From contig CALPUT020000073.1 in assembly GCA_943326825.2 (NCBI GenBank), positions 1 to 9,443 on the forward strand: a stretch of DNA of 9,443 bases, written 5' to 3'. A program made the translations under genes and the position numbers. This document shows positions 1-6,867 of the stretch, in pieces; the stretch's first letter is position 1, and each line of letters opens with the position of its first letter. The notes under the pieces are model-generated. The model ran no database searches and was not told the DNA's origin. It was given only the letters and a program-made list of their open reading frames with translations. Source of the DNA: Chryseobacterium gleum (lineage in GTDB: Bacteria > Bacteroidota > Bacteroidia > Flavobacteriales_D > Crocinitomicaceae).

Positions 1-483
1 AAAATTCGATATTTCTTGTTCTGAACGGTCCGATTCTGTTTGATAAAAAGCTGTTAGATTTGTTAATTCTTCTGAATTTTCTAATTCTACAATTTGCTTT
101 GTTAATTGATTTAATTCATTTTCACCTTTATGATAGAAACAATTCTCATCTAAAATATCATAGATGGGAGGAACGAAAAAAGAAAGAATGTTTTCACCAA
201 ACAACCTACCAGAAAAAGCGGACAAGTAGCCAATTTCTTTTTTATCATTTTCGACGACTAAAACCCCAAACATTTTACCTCCATTTTCTGACCAGAATTC
301 ATTATTCCAATCATGTTGTTCTAATAAATAGGATTGAAGTTCTTTAGCAGCTTGAACACTTAATTCGTCGGGTGAATAGTAAAAAGGAAAAGTGAATTTT
401 TCAGGTCTAGTAACAGTAGATACATCACCTTCGAATTTTCGAAAATAGTTTGTAACTGATACTATGCTTTTTCCTTTGTACAT
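1..483 (-). CDS. RluA-family pseudouridine synthase, N-terminal part (partial)
   Basis: This frame is open for 161 codons from an ATG at 483-481 to the window edge, so the C-terminal part is missing. The protein begins MYKGKSIVSV. It contains a PFYYSPDELSVQAAKELQ stretch, then GKMFGVLVV, then GYLSAFSGRL and FVPPIYDIL, and later a glutamate-rich, probably helical segment (about residues 125-155). This order matches the N-terminal extension of the long (about 550-residue) RluA-type pseudouridine synthases of Bacteroidota and some proteobacteria. The catalytic domain with its HRLD-type aspartate motif would lie beyond the left edge and cannot be checked. The role would be isomerising uridine to pseudouridine in rRNA or tRNA; the target is unknown. 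An in-frame TAA lies 18 nt upstream of the ATG, which fixes the start within a few codons. There is no clear Shine-Dalgarno sequence. A hairpin repeat sits about 20 bp upstream. The family call is by recognition of these motifs. Confidence 0.8.
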   Translation of the reverse strand, partial: MYKGKSIVSVTNYFRKFEGDVSTVTRPEKFTFPFYYSPDELSVQAAKELQSYLLEQHDWNNEFWSENGGKMFGVLVVENDKKEIGYLSAFSGRLFGENILSFFVPPIYDILDENCFYHKGENELNQLTKQIVELENSEELTNLTAFYQTESDRSEQEISNF

Positions 484-503
484 TGAGTAATAATGACGAT
501 TTT

Positions 504-545
504 AATCTTCCTCTCTTTAGGAAGAGGATAGAAGAGGATGACAAA
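504..545 (-). repeat. Dispersed hairpin repeat, copy 1 (C1)
   Basis: Read on the minus strand it starts TTTGTCATCC, exactly as copy C3 does, then has two tandem TCCTCTTC units (seen on the plus strand as a 10-bp tandem at 521-530 and 531-540), then AAAG and a purine-rich arm. The stem matching that of the other copies is TCCTCT/AGAGGA (plus-strand 509-514 with 523-528). An overlapping 7-bp alternative pairs 506-512 with 519-525. It lies just upstream of the pseudouridine synthase start, in its transcription direction. Confidence 0.6.
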
Positions 546-589
546 CTACAATCTCAATTTGAATATATTATTCAGATGAAACTAATAAT

Positions 590-622
590 ATCCCCCCTCT
601 TAATCTCCCCTCAAAGGGAGAA
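590..622 (+). repeat. Dispersed hairpin repeat, copy 2 (C2)
   Basis: It has the same plan as C3: a first C-run (591-597), TTAAT, a second C-run, CAAA, and a G-rich arm. The stem is TCTCCC (604-609) with GGGAGA (616-621), enclosing a 6-nt CTCAAA loop. It lies downstream of the sucB terminator and in the opposite orientation to C1. It lacks the TTTGTC left flank that C1 and C3 share. No U-tract follows the stem on either strand, so it is not a standard terminator. Confidence 0.6.
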
Positions 623-654
623 ACTTTATTATTTTTAATTATATATTTTGCTTC

Positions 655-688
655 AAAAAAAAAAGACTGTCCAAAACTGAACAGCCTT
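655..688 (-). terminator. Rho-independent terminator of the sucA-sucB operon
   Basis: On the minus strand AAGGCTGTTC (688-679) pairs with GGACAGTCTT (672-663) over 10 bp, including two G-U wobbles, around the loop AGTTTT. A run of T follows at once (A on the plus strand, 655-662). It starts 21 bp after the sucB stop codon, and its orientation fits the minus-strand operon. Confidence 0.88.
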
Positions 689-709
689 TAAAAATTAAAT
701 TCTTATTTC

Positions 710-1972
710 TTACAATCCTAATAAAACTGCGTGAGGATCTTTCGCTCCAAACAACATTCTTTCTGGATTTTCTAACATTTCTTTTACTTTCACTAAGAAA
801 CCAACTGACTCTTTACCATCAATGATTCTATGATCATAAGATAACGCTAAATACATAATTGGACGAATCTCCACTTTTCCATTGATTGCAACTGGACGCT
901 CAACGATGTTGTGCATTCCTAAAATTGCAGATTGTGGAGGATTGATAATTGGTGTAGACAACATCGAACCAAATACACCACCATTAGTGATTGTAAATGT
1001 TCCACCCGTCATTTCATCTGGCGTGATTTTTCCATCTCTTGCTTTAATCGCTAATCTTTTGATTTCTTTTTCGATTTCAGCTAATGACATTTGTTCAGCA
1101 TTACGAACAACTGGTACCATTAATCCTTTTGGAGAAGATACTGCTACACCTATATCTGCATAGTTATGGTAAACGATTTCGTTTCCGTCAATCATACCGT
1201 TAACAGCAGGGAAAATATTTAATGCTTCTGTTACTGCTTTAGTAAAGAAAGACATAAATCCTAAATTCACATCATGGTGTTTCGCGAAAGCATCTTTGTA
1301 TTTTGATCTTAAATCCATGATAGGTTTCATGTCAACTTCATTGAAAGTAGTCAACATTGCTGTATCGTTTTTCACTGAAACTAAACGCTCAGCAATTTTA
1401 CGACGCATCATTGACATTTTTTCACGACTTTGCTCACGTGTACCACCCCAACCTTGAACAGCATCTGTAGAGAAACCTCCACTCAACGCAGCTAGTACGT
1501 CTTGTTTTGTGATTCTTCCATCTTTACCTGAAGCTTGAACTTTATTTGCAGGAACTCCATTTTCAGCCATGATTTTCGCAGCAGCTACAGAAGGTGTTCC
1601 TGAAGCATAATTTGCTTTTTCATTTACTGGATTTGGACTTGGCGCTGCAGCAGCTACAGGAGCTTTTTCTGCAACAGGCGCTGCTTTTTCTTCTACTTTT
1701 GCCGCCACAGGAGCACTTCCTGCAGGACGTTCAGCTGAAGTATCAATCAAACAAACTACTGCTCCAACTTTTACAGCGTCACCTTCAGCAGCTTTTAATG
1801 TGATAATACCACTTTCTTCTGCTGGTAACTCTAATGTTGCTTTATCAGAATCAACCTCTGCAATTGCTTGGTCTTTATCTACATAATCACCATCTGATAC
1901 TAACCACTGAGCAATTTCTACTTCTGAAATAGACTCACCTGGACTTGGAACTTTCATTTCTAATACTGACAT
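710..1972 (-). CDS. sucB: 2-oxoglutarate dehydrogenase E2, dihydrolipoyl succinyltransferase
   Basis: E2 core of the cytoplasmic 2-oxoglutarate dehydrogenase complex. It transfers the succinyl group from its lipoyl arm to CoA, giving succinyl-CoA. The 420 residues show the standard layout. A lipoyl domain covers about 1-77, with the lipoylated lysine at K44 in the VDSDKA turn. An Ala/Pro-rich flexible linker covers about 79-118. A peripheral subunit-binding domain for E1/E3 covers about 122-163 (TPSVAAAKIMAENG...GKDGRITKQDVL). The catalytic acyltransferase domain covers about 185-420, with the DHRIIDG active-site motif (H381, D385). The segment LTTFNEVDMKPIMDL is characteristic of SucB, as opposed to pyruvate or branched-chain E2. 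The length is normal for the family. It follows sucA after a 97-bp gap carrying two hairpins and ends at a strong terminator, so it is the last gene of a sucA-sucB operon. No E3 gene is adjacent. Confidence 0.96.
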   Translation of the reverse strand: MSVLEMKVPSPGESISEVEIAQWLVSDGDYVDKDQAIAEVDSDKATLELPAEESGIITLKAAEGDAVKVGAVVCLIDTSAERPAGSAPVAAKVEEKAAPVAEKAPVAAAAPSPNPVNEKANYASGTPSVAAAKIMAENGVPANKVQASGKDGRITKQDVLAALSGGFSTDAVQGWGGTREQSREKMSMMRRKIAERLVSVKNDTAMLTTFNEVDMKPIMDLRSKYKDAFAKHHDVNLGFMSFFTKAVTEALNIFPAVNGMIDGNEIVYHNYADIGVAVSSPKGLMVPVVRNAEQMSLAEIEKEIKRLAIKARDGKITPDEMTGGTFTITNGGVFGSMLSTPIINPPQSAILGMHNIVERPVAINGKVEIRPIMYLALSYDHRIIDGKESVGFLVKVKEMLENPERMLFGAKDPHAVLLGL

Positions 1973-2004
1973 AGTATCTATTTTTTAAGTTTTTAATCTT
2001 TTTT

Positions 2005-2021
2005 AAAGTCAAAATGACTTT
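2005..2021 (-). other. Perfect hairpin in the sucA-sucB intercistronic leader
   Basis: AAAGTCA (2005-2011) and TGACTTT (2015-2021) form a perfect 7-bp inverted repeat around a 3-nt loop. In the operon mRNA it lies about 32 nt before the sucB start codon and is followed by an A-rich stretch. There is no U-run, so it is not a terminator. It may affect mRNA stability or sucB translation; that is inference. Confidence 0.5.
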
Positions 2022-2024
2022 CAA

Positions 2025-2060
2025 TTTGTCATCCCCCTTAATCCCCCTTCAAAGGGGGAA
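2025..2060 (+). repeat. Dispersed hairpin repeat, copy 3 (C3), between sucA and sucB
   Basis: It begins TTTGTCATCC, has two direct TCCCCCTT units (2032-2039 and 2042-2049), and closes with AAAGGGGGA. The stem is TCCCCC (2042-2047) with GGGGGA (2054-2059) around TTCAAA. The first C-run could pair with the same G-run instead, so two hairpins are possible. It lies 9 bp after the sucA stop codon, inside the operon transcript, which reads it as its complement. No U-tract follows on either strand. Confidence 0.7.
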
Positions 2061-2069
2061 AAATGAAGA

Positions 2070-4793
2070 TTATGCTTTAACTGAAGCGTATTTGAATAAA
2101 TTATCAAATAATTGCTTCAAACGTTTTTTATGCAATTGAGATGAACCTTCCGCTGCTGCTGCTGATGCATTTCGCGTAATTCCAACAAAAGGAATGTGTC
2201 TTAAGTTCATTGCAATGTGCGTCCATGCTCCCATATTAGCTGGTTCTTCTTGAGCCCAGATAATTGATGATGCATTTTTATATTTCGCAATAACTGCTTC
2301 TATTTGAGTTTGAGGAATTGGGTATAATTGCTCAACACGAACAAATGCCATATTCTCTACTCCTAATTCAGCAGCTTTGATTTTCATTTCATAGTAGAAT
2401 TTACCTGAACAGAAAACAACAGCATCTGTATTTTCTACTTTAGCAGCTGCATCGTCGATTACTTCTTGAAAAGAACCCGTTGCCATTTGATCTAAAGTTG
2501 AAACTGCATCAGGATGTCTTAACAACATTTTCGGAGAAAAAACAACCAATGGTTTTCTGAAATCTCTTACCAATTGTCTTCTCAACAAGTGAAAATGATT
2601 TGCAGGAGTTGAAGTATTTACAATTTGAATATTCTCATCCGCACATTGAATTAAGAAACGTTCCATTCGTGCACTTGAATGTTCAGCTCCTTGTCCTTCA
2701 TAACCGTGAGGTAACAACATTACTAAACCACTTTGAGTTGACCATTTGTCTTCTCCAGCAGTTATGAATTGATCCACCATTGTTTGAGCACCATTGAAGA
2801 AATCTCCAAATTGTGCTTCCCAAATTGTTAATCCTTTTGGAGTTGCTAATGAATAACCATATTCAAAACCTAAAACACCATATTCAGATAACAATGAATT
2901 GTATACTGAGAATGTTCCTTGCTCTTCTTTTAATAAATTCAACGTGATAATTTCTTCCTCAGTATCTTCTGTTTTAACTACAGCGTGACGGTGAGAGAAA
3001 GTTCCACGTTCAACATCTTGTCCTGATAAACGAACAGATCTTCCTTCATCTAATAATGTTGCATAAGCTAACATTTCAGCTGATCCCCAATCTAATTTAT
3101 CTTCTTTGATAGCATTCAAACGATCTTCAAAGATTTTAGAAATCTTACGGAAGTATTTTTTCCCTTCTGGAAGCGTCGCTAATTTTGTTCCAAGCTCTAA
3201 TAATTTCGCTTTATTTACACCCGTTTCAGGTGATTTTTCGAAATCTACAGCTGAACCATATCTAAATCCTTCCCAAGTTGAACTTAAGAAATCATAAACA
3301 ATCGCTTTTTCATTTTGACGAGAAATTTCATACTCCGCATCTAAATGGGCATTGTAATCTTCTTCTAATTTTACCGCAACCTCTTTAGAAATAACATTTT
3401 CAGCAATTAATTGGTCAAAATAAATTTCTTTTGGATTTGGGTGTTTTGCAATCAAATTGTATAAACTTGGTTGCGTGAATTTTGGTTCATCACCTTCATT
3501 ATGACCGAATTTACGGTAACATAATAAATCGATGAAAATATCTCTATTGAATTCTTGACGGTATTCCATCGCGATTTCAATAGCTTGCGTTACAGCTTCA
3601 ACATCATCACCATTTACATGGAAAACTGGACACAATGTAGTTTTTGCTACATCTGTACAATAAGTTGATGAACGAGCATCTAAATAGTTTGTTGTAAATC
3701 CAACTTGGTTATTTACAACAATGTGAATTGTACCACCTGCTCTGAAACTATCTAATTGAGCCATTTGAATTACTTCGTACACAATTCCTTGACCTGCAAC
3801 TGCAGCATCTCCGTGAATCATCACAGGACAAACTTTATCTTCCGATTTGTACGTTTGATCAATTTTCGCTCTTGCAATCCCTTGAACTACTGGATCTACA
3901 GCCTCTAAGTGAGATGGATTTGGTGCTAACGTTAAACCAACCGTTTTACCATTTGCTAAAGTAACTTGCGAAGTATATCCTTGGTGATATTTAACATCAC
4001 CATCAAATACGTGATCTGTATCAAATTCTTTTCCTTCAAACTCAGAGAAAATATCTTTCGGTCTTTTTTGGAAAATATTTGTCAAAGTATTTAAACGACC
4101 ACGGTGAGCCATCCCCATTACAAAATATTCAACTCCTAACTCAGAACCTTTATTTACCAATGTATCTAAAGCTGGAATCAACGCTTCTCCACCTTCAATA
4201 GAGAATCGTTTTTGCCCTACGAATTTACGTCCTAAATAAGATTCAAAATTCGTTGCTTGATTTAACTTTTTATAGATCTCCAATTTACGATTTGCATCAT
4301 ATTTTGGGCGATTTTTTAATTCAATTTTATGTTTAATCCATTCCAATCTTTCTGGTTCACGCATGTAAACAAACTCGATTCCAATAGATTGACAATAAGT
4401 TTCTTCTAAATGATTAATGATTTCTTGTAACGTTACCGCTCCAATACCAACTTCTGTACCTGCTTGGAAAACACTTGTTAAATCAGTAGTTTCTAAACCG
4501 AAATTCTCAATCGCTAAAGTTGGAGAGTAATGTCTACGCTCACGAACAGGATTCGTTTTTGTAAACAAATGGCCTCTAGTTCGGTAACCATTGATTAAGT
4601 TTAAAACTTTAAATTCTTTTTGGAAGTTTTCAGGAATTTCTCCTCCATCTTCATAATTTGTACGAGCAAAATCGAAGCCTTCGAAGAATTTTTTCCAACC
4701 AATATCCACACTTTCGGGATCTTGTTGGTATGATTTGTACAAATGATCTATCGCTGATACATCTGCATTTCCTACGTATGTTACTTTATCCAT
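2070..4793 (-). CDS. sucA: 2-oxoglutarate dehydrogenase E1 (thiamine-diphosphate dependent)
   Basis: E1 decarboxylates 2-oxoglutarate with thiamine diphosphate and passes the succinyl group to the lipoyl arm of SucB. From the ATG at 4793 it has 907 residues (E. coli SucA has 933). It shows the N-terminal E2-binding-type segment (DHLYKSYQQDPESVDIGW, about 16-33), GMAHRGRLN (227-235), DVKYHQG (266-272), and the diphosphate/Mg binding motif from HGDAAVAGQG (327-336) to NNQ (361-363). GHNEGDEP (430-437), SGQDVERGTFSHRHAVV (590-606), EAQFGDF (659-665) and a C-terminal EEPANMGAW (849-857) complete the family signature. A GTG at 4808 gives an alternative start five codons earlier. I chose the ATG because the promoter -7 box ends at 4819, which would leave the GTG almost without a leader. 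First gene of the sucA-sucB operon. Confidence 0.97.
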   Translation of the reverse strand: MDKVTYVGNADVSAIDHLYKSYQQDPESVDIGWKKFFEGFDFARTNYEDGGEIPENFQKEFKVLNLINGYRTRGHLFTKTNPVRERRHYSPTLAIENFGLETTDLTSVFQAGTEVGIGAVTLQEIINHLEETYCQSIGIEFVYMREPERLEWIKHKIELKNRPKYDANRKLEIYKKLNQATNFESYLGRKFVGQKRFSIEGGEALIPALDTLVNKGSELGVEYFVMGMAHRGRLNTLTNIFQKRPKDIFSEFEGKEFDTDHVFDGDVKYHQGYTSQVTLANGKTVGLTLAPNPSHLEAVDPVVQGIARAKIDQTYKSEDKVCPVMIHGDAAVAGQGIVYEVIQMAQLDSFRAGGTIHIVVNNQVGFTTNYLDARSSTYCTDVAKTTLCPVFHVNGDDVEAVTQAIEIAMEYRQEFNRDIFIDLLCYRKFGHNEGDEPKFTQPSLYNLIAKHPNPKEIYFDQLIAENVISKEVAVKLEEDYNAHLDAEYEISRQNEKAIVYDFLSSTWEGFRYGSAVDFEKSPETGVNKAKLLELGTKLATLPEGKKYFRKISKIFEDRLNAIKEDKLDWGSAEMLAYATLLDEGRSVRLSGQDVERGTFSHRHAVVKTEDTEEEIITLNLLKEEQGTFSVYNSLLSEYGVLGFEYGYSLATPKGLTIWEAQFGDFFNGAQTMVDQFITAGEDKWSTQSGLVMLLPHGYEGQGAEHSSARMERFLIQCADENIQIVNTSTPANHFHLLRRQLVRDFRKPLVVFSPKMLLRHPDAVSTLDQMATGSFQEVIDDAAAKVENTDAVVFCSGKFYYEMKIKAAELGVENMAFVRVEQLYPIPQTQIEAVIAKYKNASSIIWAQEEPANMGAWTHIAMNLRHIPFVGITRNASAAAAEGSSQLHKKRLKQLFDNLFKYASVKA

Positions 4794-4818
4794 ATCTTTT
4801 GTGCACACTAATGGGGGG

Positions 4819-4826
4819 CAAAGTTA
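4819..4826 (-). promoter_or_regulatory. Promoter -7 box of sucA-sucB
   Basis: TAACTTTG on the minus strand matches the Bacteroidota sigma-A -7 consensus TAnnTTTG exactly. The same octamer is used in front of the tRNA-Leu gene in this window. The likely transcription start is A at about 4812, giving a leader of about 19 nt to the sucA ATG. There is no clear -33 TTG at the usual spacing; a palindrome fills the spacer instead. Confidence 0.65.
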
Positions 4827-4830
4827 TGTA

Positions 4831-4848
4831 ATAATATGCTTATATTAT
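4831..4848. promoter_or_regulatory. Palindrome in the sucA promoter spacer (possible operator)
   Basis: ATAATAT (4831-4837) and ATATTAT (4842-4848) form a perfect 7-bp inverted repeat around GCTT. It lies directly upstream of the -7 box, where RNA polymerase would bind, and the -33 element is poor. This arrangement suits a regulator-binding site. However, the arms are pure A/T in AT-rich DNA, so chance is a real alternative. Confidence 0.35.
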
Positions 4849-4904
4849 GGTAAAATGAAGTTTTTTTTTGAGTTTTAGACAAATACGGTTTGTGGAAAGA
4901 TTAA

Positions 4905-4934
4905 ATGAAAAAAGTCTTTCAGATAAAAGACTTT
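4905..4934 (-). terminator. Rho-independent terminator of hutI
   Basis: AAAGTCTTT (4911-4919) and AAAGACTTT (4926-4934) form a perfect 9-bp stem with a 6-nt loop. On the minus strand the stem runs into a T6 tract (4913-4908). It lies 43 bp downstream of the hutI stop codon and separates hutI from the sucA promoter. Confidence 0.8.
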
Positions 4935-4977
4935 CAGAAGTTAGAAATTAGACAAATAATCAAAATAATTTTAATTT

Positions 4978-6213
4978 TTAACAGATTAATCGTTCAATAT
5001 GATTATCTCCAAAAGCATAAGGTATATATGCTAAAGATGGAATTTCTTTTGTAATAATTATAGGTGTCTTTTTTCCAATCGAAATTGTACCATGAGTTGC
5101 AGATAATCCCATTGCGTATGCAGCGTTAATAGTTAAAGCATTTAAAGCTTCCTCTGGAGTTAATCTCATTTTTACACATGCTAATGAAAATACAAATTGA
5201 AGATTTCCACTAGGTGTTGTTCCTGGATTAAAATCACTTGCTAACGCAACTGGCAAATCATTTTCAATTAATTTTCTAGCATTTCCATAAGGAATATTGA
5301 TAAAATGAGAACAACTTGGCAATAAAGTCGGCATTGTTTTAGTGCCTTTTAAAGCTTCTATATCATCATCTCCAATTTCCTCTAAATGATCCACTGAAAG
5401 CGCATTCAATTCAACGGCTTTACGGATTCCACCCATTATCGAAAATTGATTCACATGTACTTTTGGAATTAACCCATATTTTGCTCCAGCTTCAAAAATT
5501 TCGGTCATTTCTTCTACTGAAAAATAATTTCTTTCACAAAAAGCATCAATGTAATCAGCTAATTTTTCCTCTGCAATTTTTGGTAACATTTCATTGATAA
5601 TCAAATCGATGTATCCTCTATGATTTTCTTTATATTCTTTTGGAAAAGCATGTGCTCCTAAAAATGTAGCTTTGATTTCAATCCCACATGTTTCTTTTAA
5701 ACGTTTGATTACTCGCAACATTTTGATTTCTGCTTCAACAGATAAACCATATCCTGATTTAATCTCCAATGCACCTGTTCCATATGATTTCAATAATTCA
5801 ACGCGTTTCTTTGCTTGTTCAAACAATTCATCTTCTGACATATTCGCCAAACGACCAGCTGAATTTAAGATTCCTCCTCCTTTAGCAGCTATTTCTTCAT
5901 AAGTTAAACCGTGAATTTTATCTATGAATTCCTCTTCACGACTTTTAGCAAAAACAGTATGTGTATGTGCATCACAAAATGCTGGCAGAACAAATTTACC
6001 GTCAGCATCGATTACTTCTAAATCTCTCCAGTCAAGAATTCCTCCCCAATCTTCCATCGAACCATAATCAATAATCTCTCCGTTATCTATCGCTAGATAA
6101 GCATTTTCGATAATTGGTAACGATTTCATTTCTTCTCCTTTTAAAAAAGAAGGGAAATTTTCACCAGCTTGAACCAAGCCTTTGATGTTTTTGATGATAA
6201 TTCTTGAATTCAT
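4978..6213 (-). CDS. hutI: Imidazolonepropionase
   Basis: Third step of histidine breakdown: it hydrolyses 4-imidazolone-5-propanoate to N-formimidoyl-L-glutamate in the cytoplasm. The 411 residues are full length for the family. It belongs to the amidohydrolase superfamily, with a small beta domain at both ends and a TIM-barrel between. The metal ligands are recognisable: H83 and H85 in DAHTHTVF, H253 in KVHVNQ, and D327 in ASDFNPGT. These fit the ligand set known for HutI (two N-terminal histidines, a barrel histidine and an aspartate). Other family motifs are KGGGI (111-115), EIKSGYGL (150-157), TFLGAHA (183-189), DAFCE (223-227) and SVDHLE (273-278). No other hut gene is in the window, and it appears to be transcribed alone, with its own terminator downstream and a divergent gene upstream. 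The ATG at 6213 is the natural start; no Shine-Dalgarno sequence is evident. Confidence 0.96.
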   Translation of the reverse strand: MNSRIIIKNIKGLVQAGENFPSFLKGEEMKSLPIIENAYLAIDNGEIIDYGSMEDWGGILDWRDLEVIDADGKFVLPAFCDAHTHTVFAKSREEEFIDKIHGLTYEEIAAKGGGILNSAGRLANMSEDELFEQAKKRVELLKSYGTGALEIKSGYGLSVEAEIKMLRVIKRLKETCGIEIKATFLGAHAFPKEYKENHRGYIDLIINEMLPKIAEEKLADYIDAFCERNYFSVEEMTEIFEAGAKYGLIPKVHVNQFSIMGGIRKAVELNALSVDHLEEIGDDDIEALKGTKTMPTLLPSCSHFINIPYGNARKLIENDLPVALASDFNPGTTPSGNLQFVFSLACVKMRLTPEEALNALTINAAYAMGLSATHGTISIGKKTPIIITKEIPSLAYIPYAFGDNHIERLIC

Positions 6214-6251
6214 ACCACAATTTTAACAAAAAAACCTTAATTTATAAGAAT

Positions 6252-6271
6252 AACGAAACCATTATTTCGTT
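6252..6271. promoter_or_regulatory. Inverted repeat in the hutI/lipoprotein divergent region
   Basis: AACGAAA (6252-6258) and TTTCGTT (6265-6271) are perfect 7-bp arms around CCATTA. It lies 38 bp upstream of the hutI start, within the 137-bp divergent intergenic region, and 31 bp before the -7 box proposed for the lipoprotein gene. It could be an operator for hutI or for both genes. No regulator gene is nearby to support this. Confidence 0.35.
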
Positions 6272-6302
6272 CTTTCAATATAGAACTGAAGAATAAAATC
6301 AC

Positions 6303-6310
6303 TAGATTTG
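6303..6310 (+). promoter_or_regulatory. Candidate -7 box for the lipoprotein gene
   Basis: TAGATTTG fits the Bacteroidota TAnnTTTG consensus exactly and lies 40 bp before the ATG at 6351, a plausible leader length. A matching TTG at about 18-20 bp upstream is not evident, which lowers confidence. Confidence 0.4.
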
Positions 6311-6350
6311 TTTTTGAGTGTGAACTAATTATATTTTAATAAATTTAAAG

Positions 6351-6824
6351 ATGAAAATTAATTTATTGATAATCTCTCTATTTTGTCTTTTCACATCGAC
6401 AACATTGTTAGTTGCTTGTAAAAAGAAAAAACAAACCCCAACAGAAGAAGTAGCTCCAACCCCAACACCAGAAACACCATATATCAAAGTTTTCACTGCA
6501 GATATTGATGGAACTGCATTCACAAGCACTTCTACCGGTGGAGTTAACAATATGGGCTATCTAATTATAACTGGTAAAACAGCGACTACAACAATACAAA
6601 TTTGTACATCTGCTTCAAATAATCCTGGAACATTTCCTGTAGTTTCTTCTTTATCTATGTTAATTGATTCAAATATCAGTTATCAAGGGCAATCTGGTTC
6701 AATCACTATTTTGACTCATGATAAAACAAAACGTCAAATAACTGGAACATTCACACTAAATGCTATGAGTAGCAATAATGTTAACAAAGCAATAACCAAC
6801 GGAACATTTGCAACAACATATTAA
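6351..6824 (+). CDS. Small putative lipoprotein of unknown function
   Basis: The 157-residue protein has a lipoprotein signal peptide: MK, a hydrophobic stretch (about 4-20), and the lipobox LVAC with the lipidated cysteine at C23. A KKKK cluster follows, then a Thr/Pro/Glu linker (about 28-44), as is common in Bacteroidota lipoproteins. The remainder (about 45-157) is Thr/Ser-rich and looks like a small all-beta domain (FTADIDGTAF at the start, ITGTFTLNA and ITNGTFATTY near the end). This resembles the small Bacteroidota lipoproteins grouped as DUF6252-like, but I cannot confirm that. It is probably anchored in the outer membrane or periplasm. The secreted CotH-like protein starts 43 bp downstream on the same strand, so the two may be cotranscribed. 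Only a weak A/T hairpin with a T-run lies between them. No enzymatic motif is visible. Confidence 0.88.
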   Translation: MKINLLIISLFCLFTSTTLLVACKKKKQTPTEEVAPTPTPETPYIKVFTADIDGTAFTSTSTGGVNNMGYLIITGKTATTTIQICTSASNNPGTFPVVSSLSMLIDSNISYQGQSGSITILTHDKTKRQITGTFTLNAMSSNNVNKAITNGTFATTY

Positions 6825-6829
6825 GATAA

Positions 6830-6853
6830 AATAAACTTTTATTGCTTTTTTTC
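6830..6853 (+). terminator. Weak A/T hairpin with T-run (attenuator or weak terminator)
   Basis: Just after the lipoprotein stop, AATAA and TTATT can form a 5-bp A/T stem with a 4-nt loop, followed by GC and a T7 run. The stem is weak and may only reduce transcription into the next gene. It could also be chance. Confidence 0.25.
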
Positions 6854-6867
6854 TTATCTTCATGATT

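Noticed and set aside
60..347. Plus-strand open frame of 95 codons
   Set aside because: It lies entirely antisense to the pseudouridine synthase frame, whose motifs are clearly recognisable; its own sequence has no domain character.
504..622. C1 and C2 as part of a CRISPR array
   Set aside because: The two copies are inverted relative to each other, diverged in sequence, and not regularly spaced; there are no cas genes.
1594..1803. Leu/Gln-rich plus-strand frame of 69 codons
   Set aside because: It is the antisense shadow of the Ala/Pro linker and lipoyl domain of SucB; the low-complexity composition comes from the GCA/GCT-rich linker codons.
2025..2060. C3 hairpin as a terminator between sucA and sucB
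   Set aside because: No T-run follows the stem on either strand, and sucA and sucB are expected to be cotranscribed.
4794..4808. GTG start for sucA at 4808
   Set aside because: It would leave a leader of only about 4 nt after the predicted transcription start, and the extra residues (MCTKD) are not typical of SucA; the ATG at 4793 is better.
6855..6862. TATCTTCA as a -7 box for the CotH-like gene
   Set aside because: It overlaps the start codon region, departs from the consensus at the last positions, and the only TTG upstream (6842-6844) is just 10 bp away.
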